Source of the DNA: Nonomuraea thailandensis
GTDB lineage: Bacteria; Actinomycetota; Actinomycetes; Streptosporangiales; Streptosporangiaceae
Direction: 5' to 3'
Assembly (NCBI RefSeq): GCF_024172165.1
Contig: NZ_JAMZEB010000002.1
Coordinates: 2,005,501-2,069,500, forward strand
Length of the DNA stretch: 64,000 nt
Shown here in pieces: positions 45,247 to 52,964 of this stretch. The notes under the pieces are model-generated. The model ran no database searches, had not been told where the DNA came from, and worked only from the letters and a program-made list of their open reading frames with translations. The position numbers were made by a program, and so were the translations under genes. Numbering within the stretch: the stretch's first letter is position 1; each line of letters starts with the position of its first letter.

Positions 45247-46340
45247 TGGACGCTCACCGCCCGGTCCACCGAGCGGCGGCGCAGCAGCCAGAGGAAGAAC
45301 GGCACGCCGAACAGGGCGGTGACGATGCTGAGCGCGAGCTCCTGCGGGGCGTTGACGGTGCGCGCGGCGATGTCCACGAGCTGCAGGAAGACGGCGCCGA
45401 GCAGGGCGGTGACGGGCAGCACCCGGCGGTGGTCGGCGCCGACGAGCAGCTGGGCGGCGTGCGGCACGATCAGGCCGACGAACGCGATCGCGCCGCTGGT
45501 GGCCACCAGCACGCCGACCAGCAGCGAGGTCAGCACGAACAGGATCAGCCGGAAGCGGCCGACGTTCACGCCGAGCGAGACGGCGGTCTCCTCCCCGGCG
45601 GCGATCGCGTTCAGCGGGCGGTGCTGCAGCAGCAGGTACGTCACCCCGGCCGCGAGGACGACGGCCGGCAGCGGCAGCATGTGCCACCGGGCCCCGCCCA
45701 GGCTGCCCATCAGCCAGAACAGCACCTGCTGCGCGGCCCGCCCGCTCTGCGCGGCCTGCAGCACGTAGCTGTAGGCGGCCTGGAAGAGGTAGGCCAGCGC
45801 CACCCCGGCCAGCACCAGCCGCGACGGGGTGAGCCGGCCGGAGCGCTGCGCCAGCGCGTACACCAGGCCGAGGGCGAGCAGCGAGCCGGCGAAGGCGGCG
45901 GCCGACAGCGACAGCCCGCCGAGCGCGGAGGTGCCCAGGATGAACACGCACACCGCGCCGAACGAGGCCCCGGAGGAGATCCCGAGCAGGAACGGGTCGG
46001 CGAGGGGGTTGCGCACCAGGGCCTGCAGCACCGCGCCGACCACCGCCAGCCCGGCCCCGACGAGCAGCGCCAGCAGCGCACGAGGGAGGCGGAACTCCCA
46101 CACGATCTGCTCCTGCACCGGCGTCCAGGTGCGCGGCACCAGGCCGGGGACGAGGCGGTCGGCGACGATGCCCCACGCCTGCGGCAGCGCGACGTGCACC
46201 GCGCCGATGCTCACCGCCAGCCAGGTCGAGGCGAGCGCGGCCACGGCGAGCGCGGCGACGAGCAGGGTGAACCGGCGGCCGCGCCGGCGGGCCGGTCCGG
46301 CGCTCACCGCCCGGGCGGGCGCCACGTCCTGGGCGGTCAT
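45243..46340 (-). CDS. FecCD-type ABC permease
   Basis: A 365-residue inner-membrane permease with about ten hydrophobic helices. FecCD hallmarks include RLPRALLALLVGAGLAVVGAVLQALVRNPLADPFLLGISSGASFGA, GAIAFVGLIVPHAAQLLVGADHRRVLP and the C-terminal FGVPFFLWLLRR. It moves Fe-siderophore, heme or corrinoid. It is probably a homodimer, since only one permease gene is present. ATG 46340 overlaps the binding-protein stop by 4 nt. Confidence 0.94.
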   Translation of the reverse strand: MTAQDVAPARAVSAGPARRRGRRFTLLVAALAVAALASTWLAVSIGAVHVALPQAWGIVADRLVPGLVPRTWTPVQEQIVWEFRLPRALLALLVGAGLAVVGAVLQALVRNPLADPFLLGISSGASFGAVCVFILGTSALGGLSLSAAAFAGSLLALGLVYALAQRSGRLTPSRLVLAGVALAYLFQAAYSYVLQAAQSGRAAQQVLFWLMGSLGGARWHMLPLPAVVLAAGVTYLLLQHRPLNAIAAGEETAVSLGVNVGRFRLILFVLTSLLVGVLVATSGAIAFVGLIVPHAAQLLVGADHRRVLPVTALLGAVFLQLVDIAARTVNAPQELALSIVTALFGVPFFLWLLRRRSVDRAVSVQ

Positions 46341-47347
46341 TGCGCGAAGGCGTCCGGGTGCAGGAACCTGGCGATGTCGGTGATGGCCAGGATGTTGCGG
46401 TAGCCGGGGTGCTGGGCGGCCACGGGCAGGGCGAGGTAGCGCCTGTCCTTGGCGGCCGGGCTGTTCTTCGCGACGGCGAACGCCTCCTCGGCCTTGGCCG
46501 GGGAGCTGGGCATGTCCTCGCCGCGCAGCGTGGCGTAGTCGCTGACCAGCACCGCCTCGGGCTGGGCGGCGCTGACCTGCTCGACGCTGACCTCGGTGTA
46601 GTCGCCCTTGACGTCCTTGAGGACGTTCTCGCCGCCGGCCGCGGTGATCATCTGCTGGGTGATGCCGGAGCCGCCGTAGGCGTTGACCGGGCCCTTGCCA
46701 CCGTCGGTGGCCAGCACCTTGACCGGGGTGCGGCCCTCGACGCGCTTCTTGACGTCGGCCAGGCTGCTCCGCAGCTCGCTGACCAGCTTGTCGGCGCGGT
46801 CGGAGACGCCGAAGATCTTCCCGAGGTTCTGGATGTCGGTGAAGGTCTTGTCCAGGGTGTACTGGAGGGTCTCCTCGGGGCTGCACCAGCCGCCCAGGAT
46901 GTAGACCGGCGAGCCCGCGGCGTGCAGTTCCTCCACGCCGGCGTAGCCGCCGGCGGCGTCGAAGCCGGCCATCGCGTTGTCCAGGACGAAGTCCGCGCCC
47001 TGGGCGAGCATGACCTCCTTCTGCGGCAGCATGATCGTCTCGGAGATCTGCGGGATCTTGTCGTACTGCTCCTTCTGGCCGGGCAGGAACGCGCTCTCGC
47101 CGAAGAAGGTGCGCCCGGCGACCCGGTCGCCCAGACCCAGGGCGAGCAGCGTCTCCAGCGACGGGTGGTAACCGGTCACCACCTTGGACGGCGGCTGGTC
47201 GAAGGTCAGCTTGCGTCCGCAGTTCTCGATCGTGACAGGGAAGCCGGCCTGCGGCGCGGAGGCGGTCTCCGTCTGCTGCCGGGGAGCCGGGGCCTGGCCG
47301 CAGGCGGCCAGCGTCAGGGCCGCCACCAGGGCGAGCAACCTTCTCAT
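46337..47347 (-). CDS. Periplasmic-binding lipoprotein (iron/cobalamin-type, PF01497-like)
   Basis: A 336-residue lipoprotein with signal MRRLLALVAALTLAAC (lipobox LAAC). Two lobes are bridged by a long helix (VSDRADKLVSELRSSLADVKKRV). The N-lobe opening FPVTIENCGRKLTFDQPPSKVVTGYHPSLETLLALGLGDRVAG is typical of type III binding proteins for siderophores, heme or vitamin B12. It heads the three-gene uptake operon. I see no DmdR/IdeR-type iron box in the 300 bp upstream, which is unusual for an iron siderophore system. A 22-codon upstream frame ends on its start codon. Confidence 0.9.
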   Translation of the reverse strand: MRRLLALVAALTLAACGQAPAPRQQTETASAPQAGFPVTIENCGRKLTFDQPPSKVVTGYHPSLETLLALGLGDRVAGRTFFGESAFLPGQKEQYDKIPQISETIMLPQKEVMLAQGADFVLDNAMAGFDAAGGYAGVEELHAAGSPVYILGGWCSPEETLQYTLDKTFTDIQNLGKIFGVSDRADKLVSELRSSLADVKKRVEGRTPVKVLATDGGKGPVNAYGGSGITQQMITAAGGENVLKDVKGDYTEVSVEQVSAAQPEAVLVSDYATLRGEDMPSSPAKAEEAFAVAKNSPAAKDRRYLALPVAAQHPGYRNILAITDIARFLHPDAFAQ

Positions 47348-47412
47348 GATCCGGCCACCGCCTTCTCGCTGGTGATCGGCATGGCTGGGACGGTGCGGAG
47401 CAGGCGGCTCAT
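47344..47412 (-). CDS. Possible 22-residue leader ORF coupled to the binding-protein gene
   Basis: ATG 47412 opens a frame (MSRLLRTVPAMPITSEKAVAGS) that stops at TGA 47344-47346, overlapping the next ATG as ATGA. GGAGACC lies 7-8 nt before its start, whereas the downstream gene itself has only a poor Shine-Dalgarno. The arrangement could couple translation of the transporter to the leader. No homology is known, so this is a candidate only. Confidence 0.4.
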   Translation of the reverse strand: MSRLLRTVPAMPITSEKAVAGS

Positions 47413-47648
47413 GTAGCGAGGTCTCCGGTGGTGAAGGTTGGACGATCGTGACCATTGTGCACATAGCCCGCAATTGCCAGCAAATTGCATCTGTAGGGAC
47501 GATCGGGCGCTGGTTTGACGAGGACGCGGAGGGTGTGGGATATTGATGGCGGCAGATGGAGTTGACACTATAAATAGGTGTGGACTTCCGTTTGTCTATT
47601 GCGTTATGCTGCCCTCCCTCGCCTTCGTATCCTCCGGAAGGACATCTG
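47413..47648 (+). promoter_or_regulatory. Divergent control region between the uptake operon and rpoB
   Basis: This is most of the 301-bp gene-free stretch. It is relatively AT-rich. For rpoB, TTGACG (47515-47520) and GATATT (47539-47544) are 18 bp apart. A separate TATAAA (47569-47574) directly follows a TTGACA (47562-47567), so a second start is possible. GGAAGG lies about 7 nt before the TTG start at 47649. For the minus strand, a TTGCTG and CACAAT 18 bp apart (about 47484 to 47455) could serve the transporter. Confidence 0.5.
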
Positions 47649-50600
47649 TTGGCAGCCTCGCGCAACGCCTCTCCCATTCCCGCCGGCCCCCGCCGCGTCT
47701 CCTTCGCGCGCATCCAGGAGCCTCTCGAAGTTCCCGACCTGCTCGCCCTGCAGACCGAGTCGTTCGACTGGCTGCTCGGAAACGAGCGGTGGAAGGCCCG
47801 GGTGGAGGCGGCTCGGCAGGCAGGGCGCAGGGACGTCCCGGCCCAGTCGGGCCTCCAGGAGATCTTCGAAGAGATCAGTCCGATCGAGGACTTCTCGGGA
47901 TCCATGTCCCTGTCGTTCCGCGACCACCGGTTCGAGCCGCCGAAGTACTCCGTGGACGAGTGCAAGGAGAAGGACATGACCTTCTCCGCCCCGATGTTCG
48001 TGACGGCGGAGTTCATCAACAACACCACCGGTGAGATCAAGAGCCAGACGGTGTTCATGGGCGACTTCCCGCTCATGACGCCGAAGGGCAGCTTCATCGT
48101 CAACGGCACCGAGCGGGTGGTGACCTCGCAGCTCATCCGCTCGCCCGGCGTCTACTACGAGCGCACCGCCGACAAGACCACCGACAAGGACCTGTACGGC
48201 TGCAAGGTCATCCCGTCGAGGGGCGCCTGGCTGGAGTTCGAGATCGACAAGCGCGACAGCGTCGGTGTTCGCATCGACCGCAAGCGCAAGCAGCCCGTCA
48301 CCGTGCTGCTCAAGGCGCTCGGCTGGACCGCCGAGCGGATCCTCGAGCGCTTCGGCCGCTACGAGTCGATGCGGGCCACCCTGGAGAAGGACCACACCGC
48401 CGGCCAGGACGACGCCCTGCTCGACATCTACCGCAAGCTGCGGCCGGGCGAGCCGCCGACCAAGGAGTCGGCGCAGACCCTGCTGGAGAACCTCTACTTC
48501 AACCCCAAGCGGTACGACCTCGCCAAGGTCGGCCGGTACAAGGTCAACAAGAAGCTCGGCGTCGGCCTCGGCATCGACGTCACCGTCCTGACCGAGGACG
48601 ACATCGTCGCCGCCGTCGAGTACCTCGTGCGGCTGCACGCCGGCGACGAGCCGACGGGCCTGCCCCTGGAGGTCGACGACATCGACCACTTCGGCAACCG
48701 GCGGGTGCGCAGCGTCGGCGAGCTCATCCAGAACCAGGTCCGCCTGGGCCTGGCCCGTATGGAGCGCGTCGTGCGCGAGCGCATGACCACGCAGGACGTC
48801 GAGGCCATCACGCCTCAGACCCTGATCAACATCCGCCCGGTCGTGGCGTCGATCAAGGAGTTCTACGGCACCTCGCAGCTCTCGCAGTTCATGGACCAGA
48901 CCAACCCGCTGGCCGGACTGACGAACAAGCGGCGGCTGAACGCGCTGGGCCCCGGTGGCCTGTCCCGCGAGCGGGCCGGGATGGAGGTGCGCGACGTGCA
49001 CCCGTCCCACTACGGCCGGATGTGCCCGATCGAGACCCCCGAAGGCCCCAACATCGGCCTCATCGGCTACCTCGCGTGCTTCGGCCGCCTCAACGCCTTC
49101 GGCTTCATCGAGACGCCCTACCGCAAGGTCGTCGACGGCAGGGTCACCGAGCGGATCGACTACCTGACGGCGGACGAGGAGGACCAGTTCGTCATCGCGC
49201 AGGCGAACTCGCCGCTGACGGCCGACGGCGCCTTCGCCGACCACCGCGTGCTGGTGCGCACCAAGGGCGGCGAGTTCGAGTACGTGCGCTCCGGCGAGGT
49301 CGACTACATGGACGTGTCGCCGCGCCAGATGGTGTCGGTGGCCACCGCGATGATCCCCTTCCTGGAGCACGACGACGCCAACCGGGCCCTGATGGGCGCG
49401 AACATGCAACGCCAGTCGGTGCCGCTGCTGAAGAGCGAGGCGCCGCTGGTCGGCACCGGCATGGAGTACCGTGCGGCGGCCGACACCGGCGACGTGGTCA
49501 GCGCGGAGAAGGCCGGTGCGGTGGAGGAGATCTCCGCCGACTCCATCACGGTCATGAACGACGACGGCAGCCGGACGACGTACCGGGTGGCCAAGTTCAG
49601 GCGCTCCAACCAGGGCACCAGCTTCAACCAGAAGCCGATCGTGGCCGAGGGTGACCGGGTGGAGGTCAACCAGGTCATCGCCGACGGTCCGTGCACGGAC
49701 CAGGGCGAGATGGCGCTGGGCAAGAACCTGCTCGTGGCGTTCATGCCGTGGGAGGGCCACAACTACGAAGACGCGATCATCCTGTCCCAGCGGCTGGTCC
49801 AGGACGACGTCCTGTCCTCGATCCACATCGAGGAGCACGAGGTCGACGCCCGTGACACCAAGCTGGGCCCCGAGGAGATCACCCGGGACATCCCGAACGT
49901 CTCCGAGGAGGTCCTGGCCGACCTCGACGAGCGCGGCATCATCCGCATCGGCGCCGAGGTCGTGCCCGGCGACATCCTGGTCGGCAAGGTCACGCCCAAG
50001 GGCGAGACCGAGCTGACCCCGGAGGAGCGGCTGCTGCGCGCGATCTTCGGTGAGAAGGCGCGCGAGGTCCGCGACACCTCCCTGAAGGTGCCGCACGGCG
50101 AGTCCGGCAGGGTGATCCACACGCAGGTGTTCAGGCGGGACGAGGGGGACGAGCTGCCGCCGGGGGTGAACGAGCTGGTCCGCGTCCTGGTGGCGCAGAA
50201 GCGTAAGATCACCGACGGTGACAAGCTGGCCGGCCGCCACGGCAACAAGGGCGTCATCTCCAAGATCCTGCCGGTCGAGGACATGCCGTTCCTGGAGGAC
50301 GGCACCCCGGTCGACATCATCCTCAACCCCCTCGGCGTGCCGGGCCGGATGAACGTCGGCCAGGTGCTGGAGACCCACCTCGGGTGGATCGCCGCCCGCG
50401 GGTGGGACATCTCGGGCATCCAGGAGGCCTGGGCCGAGCGGCTGCGTGACAAGGGCTTCGAGCAGGTCGCCCCGCGCACCAACATGGCCACCCCGGTCTT
50501 CGACGGCGCGAACGAAGAGGAGATCATCGGGCTCCTCGGCAACACCGTCCCGACGCGCGACGGGGATCGGCTCGTGCAGCGCAGCGGCAAGGCGCAGCTC

Positions 50601-51101
50601 TTCGACGGGCGCTCGGGCGAGCCGTTCCCGTACCCGATCGCGGTCGGCTACATCTACATCCTCAAGCTGCTGCACCTGGTCGACGACAAGATCCACGCCC
50701 GGTCGACCGGCCCCTACTCCATGATCACCCAGCAGCCGCTCGGCGGTAAGGCCCAGTTCGGCGGCCAGCGCTTCGGTGAGATGGAGGTGTGGGCCATGGA
50801 GGCGTACGGCGCCGCGTACGCGCTGCAGGAGCTGCTGACCATCAAGTCCGACGACGTTCTCGGCCGGGTGAAGGTCTACGAGGCCATCGTCAAGGGCGAG
50901 AACATCCCCGAGCCGGGCATCCCCGAGTCCTTCAAGGTGCTCATCAAGGAGATGCAGTCGCTGTGCCTCAACGTCGAGGTGCTCTCCAGCGACGGCATGT
51001 CCATCGAGATGCGCGACACCGACGAGGACGTCTTCCGCGCGGCGGAGGAGCTGGGCATCGACCTGTCCCGGCGCGAGCCGAGCAGCGTCGAGGAGATCTG
51101 A
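47649..51101 (+). CDS. rpoB(R): RNA polymerase beta subunit, rifampicin-resistant paralogue
   Basis: A full-length 1150-residue beta subunit with no internal break. Its start is TTG 47649 (MAASRNAS...[23 protein letters not shown]), with GGAAGG upstream; GTG 47580 in the same frame has no support. The rif-cluster I reads [23 protein letters not shown]. Position 426 is Asn instead of the near-universal His (E. coli 526), and 431 is Asn instead of Ser (531). Met445, Tyr474 and Leu581 are also present. These match the five differences I recall for rpoB(R) of Nonomuraea ATCC 39727, where Asn426 was tied to rifampicin resistance and altered secondary metabolism. There is no rpoC downstream, and ribosomal genes are absent, so this is an extra copy. 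It would replace the housekeeping beta subunit in a subset of polymerase. Confidence 0.96.
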   Translation: MAASRNASPIPAGPRRVSFARIQEPLEVPDLLALQTESFDWLLGNERWKARVEAARQAGRRDVPAQSGLQEIFEEISPIEDFSGSMSLSFRDHRFEPPKYSVDECKEKDMTFSAPMFVTAEFINNTTGEIKSQTVFMGDFPLMTPKGSFIVNGTERVVTSQLIRSPGVYYERTADKTTDKDLYGCKVIPSRGAWLEFEIDKRDSVGVRIDRKRKQPVTVLLKALGWTAERILERFGRYESMRATLEKDHTAGQDDALLDIYRKLRPGEPPTKESAQTLLENLYFNPKRYDLAKVGRYKVNKKLGVGLGIDVTVLTEDDIVAAVEYLVRLHAGDEPTGLPLEVDDIDHFGNRRVRSVGELIQNQVRLGLARMERVVRERMTTQDVEAITPQTLINIRPVVASIKEFYGTSQLSQFMDQTNPLAGLTNKRRLNALGPGGLSRERAGMEVRDVHPSHYGRMCPIETPEGPNIGLIGYLACFGRLNAFGFIETPYRKVVDGRVTERIDYLTADEEDQFVIAQANSPLTADGAFADHRVLVRTKGGEFEYVRSGEVDYMDVSPRQMVSVATAMIPFLEHDDANRALMGANMQRQSVPLLKSEAPLVGTGMEYRAAADTGDVVSAEKAGAVEEISADSITVMNDDGSRTTYRVAKFRRSNQGTSFNQKPIVAEGDRVEVNQVIADGPCTDQGEMALGKNLLVAFMPWEGHNYEDAIILSQRLVQDDVLSSIHIEEHEVDARDTKLGPEEITRDIPNVSEEVLADLDERGIIRIGAEVVPGDILVGKVTPKGETELTPEERLLRAIFGEKAREVRDTSLKVPHGESGRVIHTQVFRRDEGDELPPGVNELVRVLVAQKRKITDGDKLAGRHGNKGVISKILPVEDMPFLEDGTPVDIILNPLGVPGRMNVGQVLETHLGWIAARGWDISGIQEAWAERLRDKGFEQVAPRTNMATPVFDGANEEEIIGLLGNTVPTRDGDRLVQRSGKAQLFDGRSGEPFPYPIAVGYIYILKLLHLVDDKIHARSTGPYSMITQQPLGGKAQFGGQRFGEMEVWAMEAYGAAYALQELLTIKSDDVLGRVKVYEAIVKGENIPEPGIPESFKVLIKEMQSLCLNVEVLSSDGMSIEMRDTDEDVFRAAEELGIDLSRREPSSVEEI

Positions 51102-51111
51102 CGCGCGCCGG

Positions 51112-51144
51112 GTGCGGCGCCTGCGTACCCGGGAGGCGCCGCAC
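51112..51144. terminator. 11-bp hairpin after rpoB
   Basis: GTGCGGCGCCT (51112-51122) and AGGCGCCGCAC (51134-51144) pair perfectly around an 11-nt loop, beginning 10 nt after the rpoB stop. It should end the rpoB message and separate it from the kinase gene. Confidence 0.7.
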
Positions 51145-51246
51145 TCGGACAGATCTTCGCTTACTGTGCAATTTGGGGGACGTGCTGCGGGAGAATGTCC
51201 GGGCCGACGCACACGAAAAGCGCGGCGCCACGGGGGAAAACGGAGG

Positions 51247-52695
51247 ATGACGCCGGGAATGAGCACTCAGACGTACGAGCATCTAGGCCCTTACCGGGTG
51301 GTCAGGAAGATCGGCGAGGGCGGCATGGGGGTCGCCCACCTCGGTCTCGACGGCGCGGGCCGGGAAGTCGCGATCAAGGTGCTGCACCCGCACGTGGCCG
51401 CCGACCTCAAGGCGCGCGACCGGCTGTTCCGCGAGGTGGAGACCATGCGCCGGGTGCGCAGCTCGTACGTCGCCGAGGTGCTCGACGCCGAGCTGTCCGG
51501 CGCCCGGCCGTACGTCGTGACCCGGTTCGCGCCCGGCCGCACGCTGGAGGACACCGTGCTGTCCGGGGGCCCGCTGCAGCCGCACGAGGTCATCAGGCTC
51601 GCGCAGGGGCTGTGCCAGGCGCTGGTGGACATCCACGCGGCCGGTGTGATCCACCGCGACCTCAAGCCGTCCAACGTCATGATGGTCGACGGGCGGCCCC
51701 TCGTCATCGACTTCGGCATCGCGCATCTGGTGGACGCGGCCAGGCTGACGCAGAGCGGGATGTTCGTCGGCACCCCGGGCTACCTGGCGCCGGAGATCAT
51801 CCGCGGCTCGCAGATCACGCAGGCGGCCGACGTGCACGCCCTGGCCTCGACGGTGTTCTTCGCCGCCACGGGGCTGCCGCCGTTCGGCACGGGGACGTTC
51901 GAGGCGGTCTGCTTCAACACCATGGAGGGGCGCTCGCAGATCGACAAGGCGCCTGGCTGGCTGCGCGACTGGCTGAGCCGGGCGCTGCAGGTCGACCCGT
52001 CGGCCCGGCCCAGCGCGGGCGAGCTGCTGCGGACGGCCGGGGCGCTCGACCCCGGAGGCCGCAGGCCCAAGGCGCGCGGAGGCCGCACGGTGGCCATGAA
52101 CACCCTGTCCGACCTGCTCCCGCCGGTCGAGTACGGCCGCGGGCGCGGGCAGGAGGCGCCGCCGCCCACCCTCCAGGCCGAGCGGCCGCAGGAGCGCCGC
52201 CCGGCGCCGCCGCGCCCGCCCGCGGAGCCGTTCGAGCTGCGGCGGTTCCTGAAGAGCAGCGGGTTCGTCGGGGTGCTCGCGCTGGTCACGCTGGTGGCGC
52301 TGACCGTCGTCATGCCGGTCGTCGTGGGCCTGGTGGTGGCGGCGCTGTCGCTGGCGCTGCGCGCCGGCGACCACTACTTCGCCGAGGAACGCCCGGACCT
52401 GACCAGGGCCGCGATGGTGGCGATGGGTCACCTGCTGCTGTCGCTGGCCTTCGGCATCGCCGCGGCGGGGCTGCTGCACATGGCCGGGCGGCTGAGCACC
52501 AGCCACGCGGAGTCGCTGGCCGCGGGCGCGTTCACGCTGGGGCTGTTCGTGCTGCCCGGCGCCGGCGCGGTACGGCGGGCCGCCTCGGGCATCCTGACCC
52601 GGCTCCTGCCCGGCCACACCGCGACCGTCGTGACGGTGGCCGTGATGGGGCCGGTCGCGCTGACCTCCGTGATCGTCGCGCTCGTGGGGCTGTAG
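51247..52695 (+). CDS. Membrane Ser/Thr protein kinase
   Basis: A 482-residue Hanks-type kinase with a C-terminal membrane domain. The kinase domain covers about residues 16-280: glycine loop IGEGGMGV (22-29), ATP-anchoring Lys44 in VAIKV, catalytic HRDLKPSN (Asp138), DFG in VIDFGIAH, and TPGYLAPE. A Pro-rich linker (about 300-345) leads to about four hydrophobic helices (near GFVGVLALVTLVALTVVMPVVV, GHLLLSLAFGIAAAGLL, AFTLGLFVLPGAGAV, VVTVAVMGPVALTSVIVALV) with no sensor domain outside. Starts at 51247 and 51259 are both possible. A hairpin separates it from rpoB, so co-transcription is doubtful. Confidence 0.92.
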   Translation: MTPGMSTQTYEHLGPYRVVRKIGEGGMGVAHLGLDGAGREVAIKVLHPHVAADLKARDRLFREVETMRRVRSSYVAEVLDAELSGARPYVVTRFAPGRTLEDTVLSGGPLQPHEVIRLAQGLCQALVDIHAAGVIHRDLKPSNVMMVDGRPLVIDFGIAHLVDAARLTQSGMFVGTPGYLAPEIIRGSQITQAADVHALASTVFFAATGLPPFGTGTFEAVCFNTMEGRSQIDKAPGWLRDWLSRALQVDPSARPSAGELLRTAGALDPGGRRPKARGGRTVAMNTLSDLLPPVEYGRGRGQEAPPPTLQAERPQERRPAPPRPPAEPFELRRFLKSSGFVGVLALVTLVALTVVMPVVVGLVVAALSLALRAGDHYFAEERPDLTRAAMVAMGHLLLSLAFGIAAAGLLHMAGRLSTSHAESLAAGAFTLGLFVLPGAGAVRRAASGILTRLLPGHTATVVTVAVMGPVALTSVIVALVGL

Positions 52696-52702
52696 CGCGT
52701 CA

Positions 52703-52732
52703 CTTGCGGAGCCTGACGTCCGGCTCCGCAAG
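52703..52732. terminator. 11-bp hairpin after the kinase gene
   Basis: CTTGCGGAGCC (52703-52713) and GGCTCCGCAAG (52722-52732) pair perfectly around an 8-nt loop. A second small palindrome CGCAAGTCTTGCG follows at 52749-52761. The 269-bp gene-free stretch 52696-52964 otherwise holds only the GH87 promoter. Confidence 0.7.
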
Positions 52733-52900
52733 CTGATCCGCCGCGCAGCGCAAGTCTTGCGTCTTCTTACGCTGGTCCGACGTAGCCGCTTGCGCTCCGC
52801 CACGAGCCACCCGCACTCCTGCTCGCAGGCATCACCAGGGCGAAGATCCCTCCTGCGCCGGGACAGCGAAGTTATTTCTTTGCGCAATCTCGTCGAAATA

Positions 52901-52929
52901 TTGCGGCTATCTGCTCGACATCTTATGGT
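52901..52929 (+). promoter_or_regulatory. Promoter of the GH87 gene
   Basis: TTGCGG (52901-52906) and TATGGT (52924-52929) are 17 bp apart. CGCAAT (52883-52888) and ATTGCG (52900-52905) form an inverted repeat that overlaps the -35 and may be an operator. Confidence 0.5.
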
Positions 52930-52964
52930 TCGGCCATCCGTCTTCCCCGAAGGGCCGACCCCCC

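Noticed and set aside
47580..47648. GTG 47580 as the rpoB start
   Set aside because: It adds 23 residues not found in RpoB proteins, overlaps promoter-like DNA, and would break the exact 426/431/445/474/581 numbering given by TTG 47649.
47604..51266. A very long open frame on the minus strand, antisense to rpoB
   Set aside because: High third-position GC makes antisense frames open by chance. The plus-strand protein is fully recognisable and the antisense translation has no coherent domains.
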